Positions 36,178 to 45,666 of a stretch of DNA of 64,000 bases are shown piece by piece. The notes under the pieces are model-generated. The model was not told the origin of the DNA. It worked only from the letters and a program-made list of their open reading frames with translations, and searched no databases. Origin of the DNA: Hirschia sp964352025 (GTDB lineage Bacteria; Pseudomonadota; Alphaproteobacteria; Caulobacterales; Hyphomonadaceae); the NCBI GenBank assembly GCA_964352025.1, contig CAYGPZ010000004.1, positions 107,476 to 171,475 on the forward strand, given 5' to 3'. The translations under genes were made by a program, and so were the position numbers. How positions within the stretch are numbered: position 1 is the first letter of the stretch; the number at the start of each line of letters is the position of its first letter.

Positions 36178-36216
36178 TGTGGATCACATTCCAGCCTGCA
36201 AGCAATGTGATCCACA
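36178..36216. repeat. Perfect 13-bp inverted repeat upstream of the ACSF2-like gene
   Basis: TGTGGATCACATT (36178-36190) and AATGTGATCCACA (36204-36216) are exact inverted copies around 13 bases. No U-tract follows on either strand, so it is not a classic terminator. It is 59 bp upstream of the synthetase start and could be an operator or an mRNA hairpin. Confidence 0.6.
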
Positions 36217-36225
36217 GCGGTCTAT

Positions 36226-36270
36226 TTCTAGCCAGAAATCATGTTGGAAGGTTCGAATTTCTGGCTAGAA
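36226..36270. repeat. Perfect 14-bp inverted repeat after the TonB receptor gene
   Basis: TTCTAGCCAGAAAT (36226-36239) and ATTTCTGGCTAGAA (36257-36270) are exact inverted copies around a 17-base loop, 6 bp from the receptor stop codon. It stands in tandem with the hairpin at 36178-36216. It may end or protect the receptor transcript, although the tail lacks a U-run. Confidence 0.6.
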
Positions 36271-36276
36271 CAACGC

Positions 36277-38988
36277 TTAAAAAGCGGCTTTAAGACTTAC
36301 GTATACGCGGCGACCACGTGGGTCATATGCGCGCGATTCGTAGTTCCCGTTTGTACGAGCGAACGGTGGGTCCTGATCAAATGCGTTTAGAACACCAACC
36401 GCTAGGGTTGTCGCACCATCACCAACCAGACCATCGAATGTGTAGTTATATTGAGCATCAAATGTGACTTGCTCATCACCTTGCGCGCCAGCAGCTTGAT
36501 CATCTTCTAGACCAGCAACATAACGAACATAGGTGTTGATGTTGTGCCCGCCATTACTAAAGCGCACACCAGCATTCGCACGTGTTTGAGGAGATGGAGA
36601 CCCGAAGTTTGTAAAGTTACGGTTTCCAACACCATCAATGACAACACCGTTCACACCTGTCAGGTCGTAATCAACAACATACGTACCTTCAACAAATGGT
36701 GTTATACTGCTTGAGCCCATGTCGAATGGATACTTCAATGAGAAGTCGATAACACTCGTATCAATAGCGTTTGCATTTACGAAGTCTGCAATAACCTGCC
36801 CAATTGTTCCACCCGGTGTCAGGATGATTTTAGGGCTTGTGGTATCTGTTCCGTTTGCAACTGCCTCATTGATAATCGCTTGAGAGTTTTCAGCTGTCAG
36901 AACATCCTGGAAGCTAAAGGTTGTATAGTCTAACTCTAACTCCAATCCACCAATATCAAACGTACCACCAATGTTGAATGCCTCAGATGTCTCAGGCTTC
37001 AAGTTTGGATTACCGTTTGCACGGGTAGAGATAAAGTTGGTCGCACCGTTATAGCTAACCTGCGTGAACGTTGTTTGTGTACCAAACAATTGGAACGTTG
37101 AAGGCGCACGGAATGACGTACTGTAAGAACCACGCAATGTTGCCCAATCAGCCGGACGGTAAACTAGACCAATTTTTGGGTCAGTCGTCTCTAGTCCATC
37201 AATTGTTTCATAGCGAAGAGCACCCTGCACTTCTAGATTGTCTAGAACTGGCAAAGAAACCTCAGCAAATACTGCCCAACCTTCTCTTGAACCACTAAAG
37301 TCCGGGTTACCAACTAGGAAAGAGAAAGCGTCTTGGTTTGAAAGCGTATCATACTCGTGACGAAGGCTTTCTTCACGGTATTGACCACCAACAGCAGCAC
37401 CAATTGTTCCACCAGGAAGCTCAATTCCAAGATCACCAGATAGAACAAAATCAAGCGTCAATGCTTCAGATTTAGCGTCTAGTGTTTGCTCACCAAAGAT
37501 GTAGTCACGAATTTCTTGACCATTTTTGATAGCTGTCGTGTTGTTTGGATCCAACGCTGAACCAAACGGGTTCCAGTAATAACAACCAGCAGTATTGTCA
37601 CCCGGCGTAATTCCAAGAGCTGTAGCAGCTTCAATCGTACGAGCCTGACAATCAGCCCCACCAAAACCAGCAACCGCATCGATAAAGTGGTCTGTAATTG
37701 TGTCACTTTGGACAACCAGACCTTCACTGATACCTTTCGTTAGAGAAACTTCCCAGAAGATATCGTCCGTAATGGCACCTTCAAGTCCCGCACTGAAGCG
37801 GAATGTGTCATTCTCAAACGTGTTTTCTGTCGGTGCCTGCCCCGAACCAAGCGGACGTCCAAAATAGCGAACATCTGTACCGAATATGTTAAACGGCGCG
37901 TAAGCCGGAACTGGCGCATTGTCTAGAATAAACGGGTAACTTGGCGATGTATTTCTTGCTGCACGCGTACGGGAAAAAGCTACTTCTGCATAACCACCGA
38001 TAGTATCTGAAAGATCGTTTGTGTATTTTGCATACCCTTGGAAACGATTTTCTTTCGGCACAACAGTTTGCTGATCGTGGAAGTCAAAACGACATACACC
38101 CGCTAGCAATCCACCAAGCTCTTCACATTGAGGGTCCGGTGTGAAAGTTCCACCACCAGCTTGAGGAATACCCAATCCTGCAGCAACACTCGCAGGAACA
38201 CCAATAAATGTACCAGGGCTACCAACACCACTTGTGTTCGTGCCATCAATTGAGCTCAACCAAGGAACCTCTTCCCCATAAAGCGGTGTACGATCGAAAT
38301 AAGATGCAGCACCAACTAGGTTACCCCAATCCCCTTCAACACCAACAATACCTTCAATCTTTGAATCGACCTGGTCCCCGTCAGAAACACGTGACTGATA
38401 GTCAGCCTTAATTTCCATACCCACAAAATTGTCGCGCGTAATGAAGTTAGCAACACCTGCCACTGCTTCCGAACCATAAATCGCTGACGCACCGTCTTTT
38501 AGGATTTCCAAACGCTCAATCGCGATACTTGGAACCAGACTATTTGTATCAACAAACAGAACACCTTCAGTTGTTGGCACACCGGAAGTCACCTGACGCT
38601 TACCGTTCAATAGTACCAGCGTCGAAGCCACACCAAGACCGCGTAGGTTGATGTTGCTTGTCCCAGTCGTGTAACCAGCGGTGAACACGTCTGCATTATT
38701 CTGAGAACCAGCATTGATTGAAAGCGTTTCAACCAAGTCTCTTACATCTTGAGCACCAACAGCACCGAGGCCTTCTTGCCCGATAGACTCAATTGGCGAC
38801 GCCTGATCATTAAAAGAAGATCTCTTAATGTTTGAACCAGTCACAACAATTTTTTGAAGTGTTTTCTTTTCCTCAGTTGCCTGAGCGACTGTGTCTGGAT
38901 TGGCATCTTGTGCAAATGCGTTAAATGAGAACGTTGCAGCAATAACACTCGCAATCGCTGTATTCAGTTTTAACTTTGTCCGTTTCAT
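36277..38988 (-). CDS. TonB-dependent outer-membrane receptor
   Basis: A 903-residue receptor. The ATG at 38988 follows GGGAGG and gives a signal peptide ending FSFNAFA-Q. Next comes the TonB box KIVVTGSNIKRSS (about residues 47-59), then a plug domain with GVASTLVLLNGKRQV and GSEAVAGVANFITRD, and a long beta barrel with the closing RGRRVYVSLKAAF, whose terminal Phe is typical of BamA clients. The NIKR plug type is common in marine and sphingomonad-like receptors for carbohydrates or complex organics. It precedes two acyl-CoA synthetases and is divergent from an AraC regulator, which suggests an acid-type substrate. Confidence 0.92.
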   Translation of the reverse strand: MKRTKLKLNTAIASVIAATFSFNAFAQDANPDTVAQATEEKKTLQKIVVTGSNIKRSSFNDQASPIESIGQEGLGAVGAQDVRDLVETLSINAGSQNNADVFTAGYTTGTSNINLRGLGVASTLVLLNGKRQVTSGVPTTEGVLFVDTNSLVPSIAIERLEILKDGASAIYGSEAVAGVANFITRDNFVGMEIKADYQSRVSDGDQVDSKIEGIVGVEGDWGNLVGAASYFDRTPLYGEEVPWLSSIDGTNTSGVGSPGTFIGVPASVAAGLGIPQAGGGTFTPDPQCEELGGLLAGVCRFDFHDQQTVVPKENRFQGYAKYTNDLSDTIGGYAEVAFSRTRAARNTSPSYPFILDNAPVPAYAPFNIFGTDVRYFGRPLGSGQAPTENTFENDTFRFSAGLEGAITDDIFWEVSLTKGISEGLVVQSDTITDHFIDAVAGFGGADCQARTIEAATALGITPGDNTAGCYYWNPFGSALDPNNTTAIKNGQEIRDYIFGEQTLDAKSEALTLDFVLSGDLGIELPGGTIGAAVGGQYREESLRHEYDTLSNQDAFSFLVGNPDFSGSREGWAVFAEVSLPVLDNLEVQGALRYETIDGLETTDPKIGLVYRPADWATLRGSYSTSFRAPSTFQLFGTQTTFTQVSYNGATNFISTRANGNPNLKPETSEAFNIGGTFDIGGLELELDYTTFSFQDVLTAENSQAIINEAVANGTDTTSPKIILTPGGTIGQVIADFVNANAIDTSVIDFSLKYPFDMGSSSITPFVEGTYVVDYDLTGVNGVVIDGVGNRNFTNFGSPSPQTRANAGVRFSNGGHNINTYVRYVAGLEDDQAAGAQGDEQVTFDAQYNYTFDGLVGDGATTLAVGVLNAFDQDPPFARTNGNYESRAYDPRGRRVYVSLKAAF

Positions 38989-39403
38989 AATATTCCTCCC
39001 AGCGCTACTCTCGATCTTTATCACCCCTGACCTTTAGGCCTATATCGGTGTCGTCGGAGTTTCCGCCACGTAAGAATTTACTCAATTGGCTGCTTCTCGC
39101 TATCCTATCCACGCATAATAAAATTCAATTTGCGAAAGCGCTTTTTGTACATTTGAGTAACTAGAAATCACTCCAAAAAATTTAAATGATATATTTTTTA
39201 CTTATTTTCATGTATTTAGAATGTAAACAATGCTTTTGAATACGCTATTTACAGCTAGTAATACACAAATCAGAACATAGTTCAGTAGTGCGACATATGC
39301 CCCCTATACTTGACCTAGAGTGATCTCTACTGCATCTTGTAAAGAAAAAATAAAAGAAAAATCAAGGGGAGAAGTAGGCTTTAAGTAGCTGAAATTGCAA
39401 TTA
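38989..39403. other. Divergent TonB receptor / AraC regulator intergenic region
   Basis: 415 AT-rich bases with no gene. Next to the receptor start are a GGGAGG ribosome site and a TAGGCCTA palindrome (about 39033-39040). AAATGATATATTTTTT at 39184-39199 matches 13 of 16 positions of the palindrome at 8249-8264. TTGACC near 39309 could be a -35 for the AraC gene, but no good -10 follows. No cobalamin or other riboswitch was recognised. Confidence 0.5.
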
Positions 39404-40420
39404 ATGTTGCCAAGTATTGCCTCGACGGCTGGATATAATTTTGCTGATGGACATCTAGAAGATGACATCAGACTTTTTCGCGCAAGCAGCTTGGATCAAG
39501 CCAAAGATTTCCTTGCTAAGAAAGTGAGTCCACATCACTTAGAGGTCGTTGAAAAAAGAGACCAGTTGGACGTCCATTTTCGCGGAATTCTCAATGATTC
39601 TATCTCCCTTATGCACATAGGTTATGGATCTAGAGTAAAGGCCCACCCCGAAGAATATCGGAACCTGTTTTTTGCTCAAACCATGCTTAAAGGGAACAAT
39701 AAATTTACACGTGGTGCGGACGAAGTCTTACTTAATCCGTCGCAATCTATGATGATTTCACCAGAGTCGCCTTATGAAATGGATATAGCGGACGGTTCTG
39801 AGAGACTCGTCATCGGTATAAACAAAGATCTATTGCAGCGTCATCTTGAGAACCTCTTGTTTGAAGAAGTATCTACTCCACTTGCGTTCGAGACAACGGC
39901 AACAACAGCTCAAAGCTCTCTAATCTGGCAAAACCACATAACAAATGTAGCGCAAATGGCCCTCACAATGGATGGCAAATTGCGTCGCAATCAGATGCTC
40001 GTTTCTTACCTAGAATCAATCATGACGACAGCTCTGTGTATTTTCCCTCACAACTACTCAAATAAGCTCTCAAATGACCCTATCGACAATGATTCGATAA
40101 AAATTCAACGCGCTGTCGATTACATTAACGACAACCTCAAAGAAAATCTTACTCTATTGAAGATCGCAAAAGAATCAGGTGTTTCAGGTCGCAGTTTGCA
40201 GCTCTTATTTAGAAAGAAATTCAACCAAACACCGTTGGAATATTACAGAATTCAACGCCTACAAGCTATAAAAACAGAGCTTGAATTAGCGCCCCCTGGA
40301 ACACGTGTGACGAGTGTGGTTTTGGACTTTGGTGTGACCAGTTTTGGACATTTCTCAAAGCAATACAAAGATTTATTTGGATGCACACCAAGAGAAAGCC
40401 TAACGTCTAATTTGAATTAA
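39404..40420 (+). CDS. AraC-family transcriptional regulator
   Basis: A 338-residue regulator (ATG at 39404; an in-frame TTG lies 9 bp upstream; neither has a clear ribosome site). The N-terminal 200 residues form an AraC-like ligand domain. The C-terminal part holds two helix-turn-helix motifs: LTLLKIAKESGVSGRSLQLLFRKKFNQTPLEYYRIQRL and VTSVVLDFGVTSFGHFSKQYKDLFGCTPRE. It is divergent from the TonB receptor gene, so it probably controls that receptor and perhaps the acyl-CoA synthetases beyond it. Confidence 0.88.
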   Translation: MLPSIASTAGYNFADGHLEDDIRLFRASSLDQAKDFLAKKVSPHHLEVVEKRDQLDVHFRGILNDSISLMHIGYGSRVKAHPEEYRNLFFAQTMLKGNNKFTRGADEVLLNPSQSMMISPESPYEMDIADGSERLVIGINKDLLQRHLENLLFEEVSTPLAFETTATTAQSSLIWQNHITNVAQMALTMDGKLRRNQMLVSYLESIMTTALCIFPHNYSNKLSNDPIDNDSIKIQRAVDYINDNLKENLTLLKIAKESGVSGRSLQLLFRKKFNQTPLEYYRIQRLQAIKTELELAPPGTRVTSVVLDFGVTSFGHFSKQYKDLFGCTPRESLTSNLN

Positions 40421-40433
40421 TTAGTTATACAAA

Positions 40434-40470
40434 CTATTCTCAATAAGGCCGTAGGCTCTATTGAGAATAG
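40434..40470 (-). terminator. Terminator hairpin between convergent AraC and chemoreceptor genes
   Basis: Perfect 12-base arms CTATTCTCAATA (40434-40445) and TATTGAGAATAG (40459-40470). In the minus direction the stem is followed by a U-rich stretch (TTTGTATAACTAATT), so it best serves the chemoreceptor transcript. Confidence 0.7.
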
Positions 40471-40552
40471 CGCGGACGCTCTGTAATTCTTTATAAATTC
40501 AACATCAGACGCATCTCTTAGATTAAAGAGCATCTCAAGGGTTATTGGCAGA

Positions 40553-42223
40553 TCAAGCGGTGACCCTACTCAAGAATTCACGAACACTTTTCTCTATGGT
40601 TCCAGAACTCTCGCCTAGGCTAGCAGCAGCACCTTCAACATTCTTCGCACAAGTTTGAGTAGATCCTGCCATCTCAGAAACTGATTTGTTACTTTGCGCG
40701 AGTTGGAGTGATCCATCGGCCGCTTCATGTACGTTGCGACTAATTTCGTTGATCGCCCCTAACTGCTCATTCATAGCCCCTGTGATGCTCGACATACTCG
40801 TAAAAACACCTTCGGTCGTCTTGGATATTTGTTCAATTGAAACAACGGTTTCTTGGGTCGCACCTTGAATATTGGAGATCTGATTTGTGATCTCACTTGT
40901 AGCTTTTGATGTCTGCTCTGCGAGCTGCTTAACTTCTCCTGCTACGACAGCAAAACCTTTCCCAGCATCCCCGGCTCTAGCCGCTTCGATTGTCGCATTT
41001 AGTGCAAGCAGGTTCGTTTGTTCTGCAATTTCGGCAATTAACTTGATAACGGCTTCTATATTACCAACCGTCTTTTCGAGTTCTTTTACTTTTTCGTAGG
41101 CTATAGAAGCATACTTGGTTGCATCTTCGACGACTTTCATATTTTCAACAGCATTATGTTGAACCTCTGAAACAGTCGCGGATAACTCTTCTGCGGCACC
41201 TGCAACTGATTGAACATTTTCAGATATATTATGAGATGTTTTTTGGGCTTGCGTAGATTGCGCACTCGTATCCAAAGAAGATTGAGATAATTCTGATGAT
41301 GAAAGTCGAAGAACGTCTATATCTTTTTGTAAACTTGATAAAATGTCTTCGGCATCATGTTGAAATTCTGCAACAATTTCTTTCATGTAGGCTTGATGTT
41401 CTTTATCAATTTTAACCGCAGCCTGCTTTTCTTCTTCAAGTCTTTCGCGTTCGATGAGTCCCAACCTAAAAGCTTCGACGGTTCTTGCCATAGGACCTAT
41501 TTCGTCACCCCGTTCCTGCCCTAGAATTGTCTGAGCTGTATCGCCGTCATTCAAATCCTGCATGCTCTTTCCAAGCGCGAATAATGGCTTAGTAATAGAT
41601 CGTGATATCGCCAGCGCTACTCCTAAAAATATCGCGGCAGTGACGATTAAAAAAATAGTATTCGTTATGATTTCATCAAATAACGCGTCCATGAGATGGT
41701 CTACTCTCAAAGGGGCTCCAATTACGACGTCCCATTCTTCAAAATAACCCACAAATGCAACCTTTGGGTAGGTGGTATCGTTGACAGTATCAGTTGCTGT
41801 ATAATTAACTATACCTCCACCAGACACCCCTGTTTCGACCCATTCTCGTGCAACGAAGATACCTTTAGGGTCCTTAAAATCTCCAATATATTTCCCTTCA
41901 AAACTGGGAGCCATTGGGTTCATAATTGAATAGTATTTTGAATCGAGCACAAAAACATAAAGCCCATCTCCGAATTTAATATTGCGGAAATAGTCCATTG
42001 TTTCTGCTTTAGCTTCGCTGCGCGTTAGCTCTCCCGAAGACACTCTTTCGTTCTGCCCATCCATAACCGATAGGGTTGATTGGACAATATATTCCAACTG
42101 AACGTAGGTCTCTCTTTCAAAGACCTTGTAATTTCTCCAGCTTTGAATTCCCAAGGTGACTGCAAGCACACTTATGGAAAGCAAAACGAGAATAAAAAGT
42201 TTCTTCTTTATTGAAGTATTCAT
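40553..42223 (-). CDS. Methyl-accepting chemotaxis protein with Cache sensor
   Basis: A 556-residue chemoreceptor. The N-terminal membrane segment (about 8-28) is followed by a periplasmic single-Cache (sCache_2-type) domain: YFRNIKFGDGLYVFVLDSKYYSIMNP, GKYIGDFKDPKGIF, FVGYFEEWDVVIGAPL. A second membrane segment (about 188-208), a HAMP region (SITKPLFALGKSMQDL) and the signalling hairpin with tip AGDAGKGFAVVAGEVKQLAEQT complete it. sCache_2 receptors often sense small organic acids. It lies among acid-uptake genes but shares no operon with them. Confidence 0.92.
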   Translation of the reverse strand: MNTSIKKKLFILVLLSISVLAVTLGIQSWRNYKVFERETYVQLEYIVQSTLSVMDGQNERVSSGELTRSEAKAETMDYFRNIKFGDGLYVFVLDSKYYSIMNPMAPSFEGKYIGDFKDPKGIFVAREWVETGVSGGGIVNYTATDTVNDTTYPKVAFVGYFEEWDVVIGAPLRVDHLMDALFDEIITNTIFLIVTAAIFLGVALAISRSITKPLFALGKSMQDLNDGDTAQTILGQERGDEIGPMARTVEAFRLGLIERERLEEEKQAAVKIDKEHQAYMKEIVAEFQHDAEDILSSLQKDIDVLRLSSSELSQSSLDTSAQSTQAQKTSHNISENVQSVAGAAEELSATVSEVQHNAVENMKVVEDATKYASIAYEKVKELEKTVGNIEAVIKLIAEIAEQTNLLALNATIEAARAGDAGKGFAVVAGEVKQLAEQTSKATSEITNQISNIQGATQETVVSIEQISKTTEGVFTSMSSITGAMNEQLGAINEISRNVHEAADGSLQLAQSNKSVSEMAGSTQTCAKNVEGAAASLGESSGTIEKSVREFLSRVTA

Positions 42224-42260
42224 GACGTTAATTCTGAATCAGCCCCACTAACAAAGATGA

Positions 42261-42296
42261 ATATTGAGCCCTTAATCGTTAATAAGGGCTCAATAT
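42261..42296. terminator. Terminator-like hairpin between TonB receptor and chemoreceptor genes
   Basis: Perfect 14-base arms ATATTGAGCCCTTA (42261-42274) and TAAGGGCTCAATAT (42283-42296) around 8 bases, 10 bp after the TonB receptor stop. The T-run (ATTTTTTC) lies on the plus-strand side; the minus-strand tail is weaker. It probably ends the receptor transcript before the chemoreceptor gene. Confidence 0.65.
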
Positions 42297-42305
42297 GAAT
42301 TTTTT

Positions 42306-44510
42306 CTAAAATGAAACGCCTAAGTCGATCCCGAATGTCATAGGAGCAGCTGCATATATAGAATCAGCAGACGCAGTCGTTGCTCTCCAATATTCTTGAT
42401 CTGTGGCGTTTTGCATCCAAATCGCCGCATTCCAAATACCACTATCAGGCGTATATCCTGCGCGTAGGTTTACCAGAGTCCCCGGATCAGTAGTTGCAAA
42501 TGCTGGATCATTAGCGACAAGGCTCCAAGACTCATCTTCAAAACTGACATCAGAACGAAGAGAAATTTCTCCACCAATCCCCTGAATAAGATATTCTGCT
42601 CCAATAACACCTTTATATTCAGGTGCATTTTTGAGGTCCAATCCAAGCGCACAGTTAATTATCGCTGCATCGTTTGTTGGATCAACGCCCGCACACACAG
42701 ATGATGCACCATTATTAGTGACTCCACGTGCCTGATCTCCGGTAAGCGATGTGTATTCAGCATCGAGAATACCTAAATTACCAAAGACGCTGAAATTGCT
42801 AGTTGGCTTGATGGACCACTCAATTTCCAAACCTGAAATTTCTGCTTCATCAACATTGAAACGCGTAAAACCAAGTCCCGGTACAGTCGCACCAATCTGA
42901 AGGCCTTTATATGTGTTGTGGAACACAGTTGAGTTGAACTGCACAATATTGAAGAATTCAGATCTTAGACCAGCTTCAAATGAATCTAAGGTTTCTTCCT
43001 CTACAGGCAAGAAACAAGCTGCTGGAGAGAAACAATCTGGAGACCAACCACCACCTTTAAATCCAGTCGAATATGAACCATACACCATAATATCATCGGT
43101 CAATTGATGGTCATATTTTAATGTATAGCTGACTTTAGCATTTGATTGAGAATCAACAGCTGGGCCACCAGCTGGTCCAGCAGCATCTAAATCCTTTGTT
43201 TCATCGGTATAACGCACACCTGCAGTCAGAGTTCCGCTTTCACTTGTTTCAAGAATACCTTGTGCAAAGGCTGATTTCGACTCTGATTGAACATTCACAA
43301 AGTGTGGGAATACAAATACTGAATCAAGGAACACGTTTTCTTTAAAGTAGTATACACCTGTGACGTAGTTGAAGCTACCATCTAGGTCAGACGTCAAAGT
43401 AAATTCTTGACTGTACTGCTCCTGATCTGTGCTTTGAAGGTATGGAAATCCAATTCGAGTATTTAGATCATCATTCAATTCTCGATAAGATGTCAGAGAC
43501 GTGAATGTAAATTTCTCAAATTCTCCAAGGAGACGTGCAGAGTATCCCTGATTTATAGTTTCGTTCCGATAATCAGTGAAACACCCTCTTGGCAAGAAGG
43601 GAGCAGGCACGAATGAAGAACATGTTGTTGTAGGTGATGGACGAATAGTGAAAATGTCTCCATCAACATCACTTGGGAATCCCGGTGCAGCTGTATCAGG
43701 AACAGGGTCAGACTTATCAACTGAACGGTCTGCCGCCAATAAAACGTCCCATGTGTCATTAATTGAGTGATATAGCGTCGCTCTGAACGCTGTTACGTCC
43801 AAGCCACCGACTTCTTTACCGTCATTGGCAAAATCACCGTTTGGAACTAAATCCCAGAAACCATCTCTCTCACGCTTCAATCCAGTTACACGAAGCGCAG
43901 TGCCATCAGCAATATTCCAGTTTGCAGTCCCTTTAAGGTCTACGCGACCATAGTTACCTATAGTTGTCTTTAATTCACCCGTATTTTCAAATTGAGGTTT
44001 GACACTCACAAGTTTAATGGCACCACCATTTGTGTTGCGTCCGTAAAGTGTCCCTTGTGGACCACGCAGCACCTCAATCCGGTCAATATCTACTAGATCA
44101 AACAATGACCCGACCTGACGCCCCATGTAGATCCCATCCACATAGACTCCGACAGCAGGATCAACAGCACCACGGCTCTCATCTTCCCCTACACCACGAA
44201 GGAATATTCTCGCTGAGTTCGCAGTACCTGTACCAGTCGCCAATGAGATGTTTGGAACCTGATATTGAAGGTCTACAACATCTGTTATTCCTGCATTTTC
44301 AATCGCTTTTGATGAAATATTTGTCACTGCCGCGGGAACATCTTGAAGGTATTGTTCACGACGCAAAGCCGTCACAACCACGACATCCTGAACTGCGATA
44401 TCATCTACACCGTTCGCGTCAGTTGTTTCTCCAGCTTCCTGAGCGGCTGCCTGCTGCGCAAATGCACCAATCATGCAAAGTGCTGTTGCGCCTAATATGC
44501 TACGTTTCAT
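42306..44510 (-). CDS. TonB-dependent outer-membrane receptor
   Basis: A 734-residue receptor. The ATG at 44510 gives a signal peptide ending QQAAA-Q, then a TonB-box-like DVVVVTALRREQ (about residue 42), a plug with DVPAAVTNISSKAIENAGI and RIEVLRGPQGTLYGRNTNGGAI, and a barrel ending in ITFGIDLGVSF-like strands with terminal Phe. This plug type is common in alphaproteobacterial receptors found beside catabolic operons for aromatics, terpenoids and similar compounds. It lies directly downstream of the GntR-ended operon, although 319 bp separate them, and may import that operon's substrate. Confidence 0.92.
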   Translation of the reverse strand: MKRSILGATALCMIGAFAQQAAAQEAGETTDANGVDDIAVQDVVVVTALRREQYLQDVPAAVTNISSKAIENAGITDVVDLQYQVPNISLATGTGTANSARIFLRGVGEDESRGAVDPAVGVYVDGIYMGRQVGSLFDLVDIDRIEVLRGPQGTLYGRNTNGGAIKLVSVKPQFENTGELKTTIGNYGRVDLKGTANWNIADGTALRVTGLKRERDGFWDLVPNGDFANDGKEVGGLDVTAFRATLYHSINDTWDVLLAADRSVDKSDPVPDTAAPGFPSDVDGDIFTIRPSPTTTCSSFVPAPFLPRGCFTDYRNETINQGYSARLLGEFEKFTFTSLTSYRELNDDLNTRIGFPYLQSTDQEQYSQEFTLTSDLDGSFNYVTGVYYFKENVFLDSVFVFPHFVNVQSESKSAFAQGILETSESGTLTAGVRYTDETKDLDAAGPAGGPAVDSQSNAKVSYTLKYDHQLTDDIMVYGSYSTGFKGGGWSPDCFSPAACFLPVEEETLDSFEAGLRSEFFNIVQFNSTVFHNTYKGLQIGATVPGLGFTRFNVDEAEISGLEIEWSIKPTSNFSVFGNLGILDAEYTSLTGDQARGVTNNGASSVCAGVDPTNDAAIINCALGLDLKNAPEYKGVIGAEYLIQGIGGEISLRSDVSFEDESWSLVANDPAFATTDPGTLVNLRAGYTPDSGIWNAAIWMQNATDQEYWRATTASADSIYAAAPMTFGIDLGVSF

Positions 44511-44829
44511 GTTTTTGTCCCAATACCAACTGGTCACTAGATCTCTGCTTCGAGTATCCAACCATATAAATTAACGTTGCGGGCTGCTTGGCTAACCCAA
44601 ACAGCTACGACTCAATTATTTTCACGCAGGAGTTTAATTGTGGTTAACAAAAAATTGCCGCACATTAAGCAATTTGAACTATATATAATTTGGGAATGGT
44701 GCTGCGTAAGCTTCTTGAGAAGCCAGCAATGTAATCTGTCACGTGTTTCGGTATATCAAAACACAGTATCCATGAAGATATAGTCTATATCTCAAAATTG
44801 AGAGACTGCTTCTTTAGATTCCTAATAAC
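44511..44829 (-). promoter_or_regulatory. TonB receptor upstream region with AGATATA-N3-TATATCT site
   Basis: 319 bases between the GntR gene and the receptor, without a gene. At 44776-44792 AGATATA-GTC-TATATCT forms a perfect 7-base-arm inverted repeat with a TATAGTCTATA core, a shape seen in operators of HutC-type GntR proteins. The GntR gene itself ends 38 bp away. No -10/-35 pair was placed with confidence. Confidence 0.4.
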
Positions 44830-45642
44830 CTATTGTTCTTTGGAAAGCCAAACCATCTTTCCTGATGGGTCATCTTTTCCAAAGCGAACGCTATATTCGT
44901 ACCTTTCAGGATGATATTTACTATCCTGACAATAAACGGGCATTCCGTTTTTTGCGTATGCAACGCCCCTCATTCTAATGACGGGTGACCCGACTGGCAA
45001 AGCCAATAGGTCGGCACATTCACCCTCAGCTAAACTTGCAGATAAAAAATGTTCGGACCTTTCAGCCGCATATTCAGTATCATCTAGCATTCGAATAATG
45101 AGGTCTTTTTCGGCTTCTTCTTTAGATAACTGAGAACCAATATATTCGGGCAGATAGATAGAACCATATGATATTGGCAAGTCTTTGAGCGACCTAATCC
45201 GACGAATCAGCAGGCATTTTTCACCTTGCTTTAGTTCGAGTTTCTGTCGAACGAATTCAGATGGTTCTACGAGTTGCCACATTAAAGTTTTTGCTGAAAA
45301 CTTTTCACCTTGAGCAACAAGGTCAGCCAATACGCCACCAAGATGCCCCTCATCTTCTTCGGCAATACCTTTGCGTTCTGCGACAATAGTGCCTTGGCCA
45401 TGATGCTTAATGACCAACCCATCTTCAACCAATTGCTCTAATGCTCGACGTACAGTCACGCGAGACATTTTGTGAATTTCAACCATTGCGTTCTCAGAAG
45501 GAAGCAAGTGACCGACGGGATAAATCCCATCTTTAATCGCATCTGAAATAAGTACATATAAACGGTGATACGCAGGCAAAGTGGCGTTTCTACGTTGTGC
45601 TATATTCAGTACTAGGTCAGAGGCTTCTTTATTCTGAGACAT
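44830..45642 (-). CDS. GntR-family regulator, HutC/UTRA type
   Basis: A 270-residue regulator (ATG at 45642; a TTG one codon upstream is less likely). The winged helix region reads LPAYHRLYVLISDAIKDGIYPVGHLLPSENAMVEIHKMSRVTVRRALEQLVEDGLVIKHHGQGTIV, a standard GntR domain. The remaining 170 residues form a UTRA effector domain (LLIRRIRSLKDLPISYGSIYLP, PVIRMRGVAYAKNGMPVYCQDSKYHPERYEY). It is the last gene of the VOC/bicupin operon and probably represses that operon and the receptor, with a pathway metabolite as effector. Confidence 0.92.
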   Translation of the reverse strand: MSQNKEASDLVLNIAQRRNATLPAYHRLYVLISDAIKDGIYPVGHLLPSENAMVEIHKMSRVTVRRALEQLVEDGLVIKHHGQGTIVAERKGIAEEDEGHLGGVLADLVAQGEKFSAKTLMWQLVEPSEFVRQKLELKQGEKCLLIRRIRSLKDLPISYGSIYLPEYIGSQLSKEEAEKDLIIRMLDDTEYAAERSEHFLSASLAEGECADLLALPVGSPVIRMRGVAYAKNGMPVYCQDSKYHPERYEYSVRFGKDDPSGKMVWLSKEQ

Positions 45643-45666
45643 CAAGATTTCCTATCGGAATATAGA

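Noticed and set aside
38989..39403. Cobalamin-type riboswitch before the TonB receptor
   Set aside because: No B12-box-like conserved segment or suitable stem arrangement was seen.
44030..44569. 179-codon plus-strand open frame
   Set aside because: Antisense to the plug domain of the TonB receptor, rich in His/Gln/Leu, with no recognisable motif.
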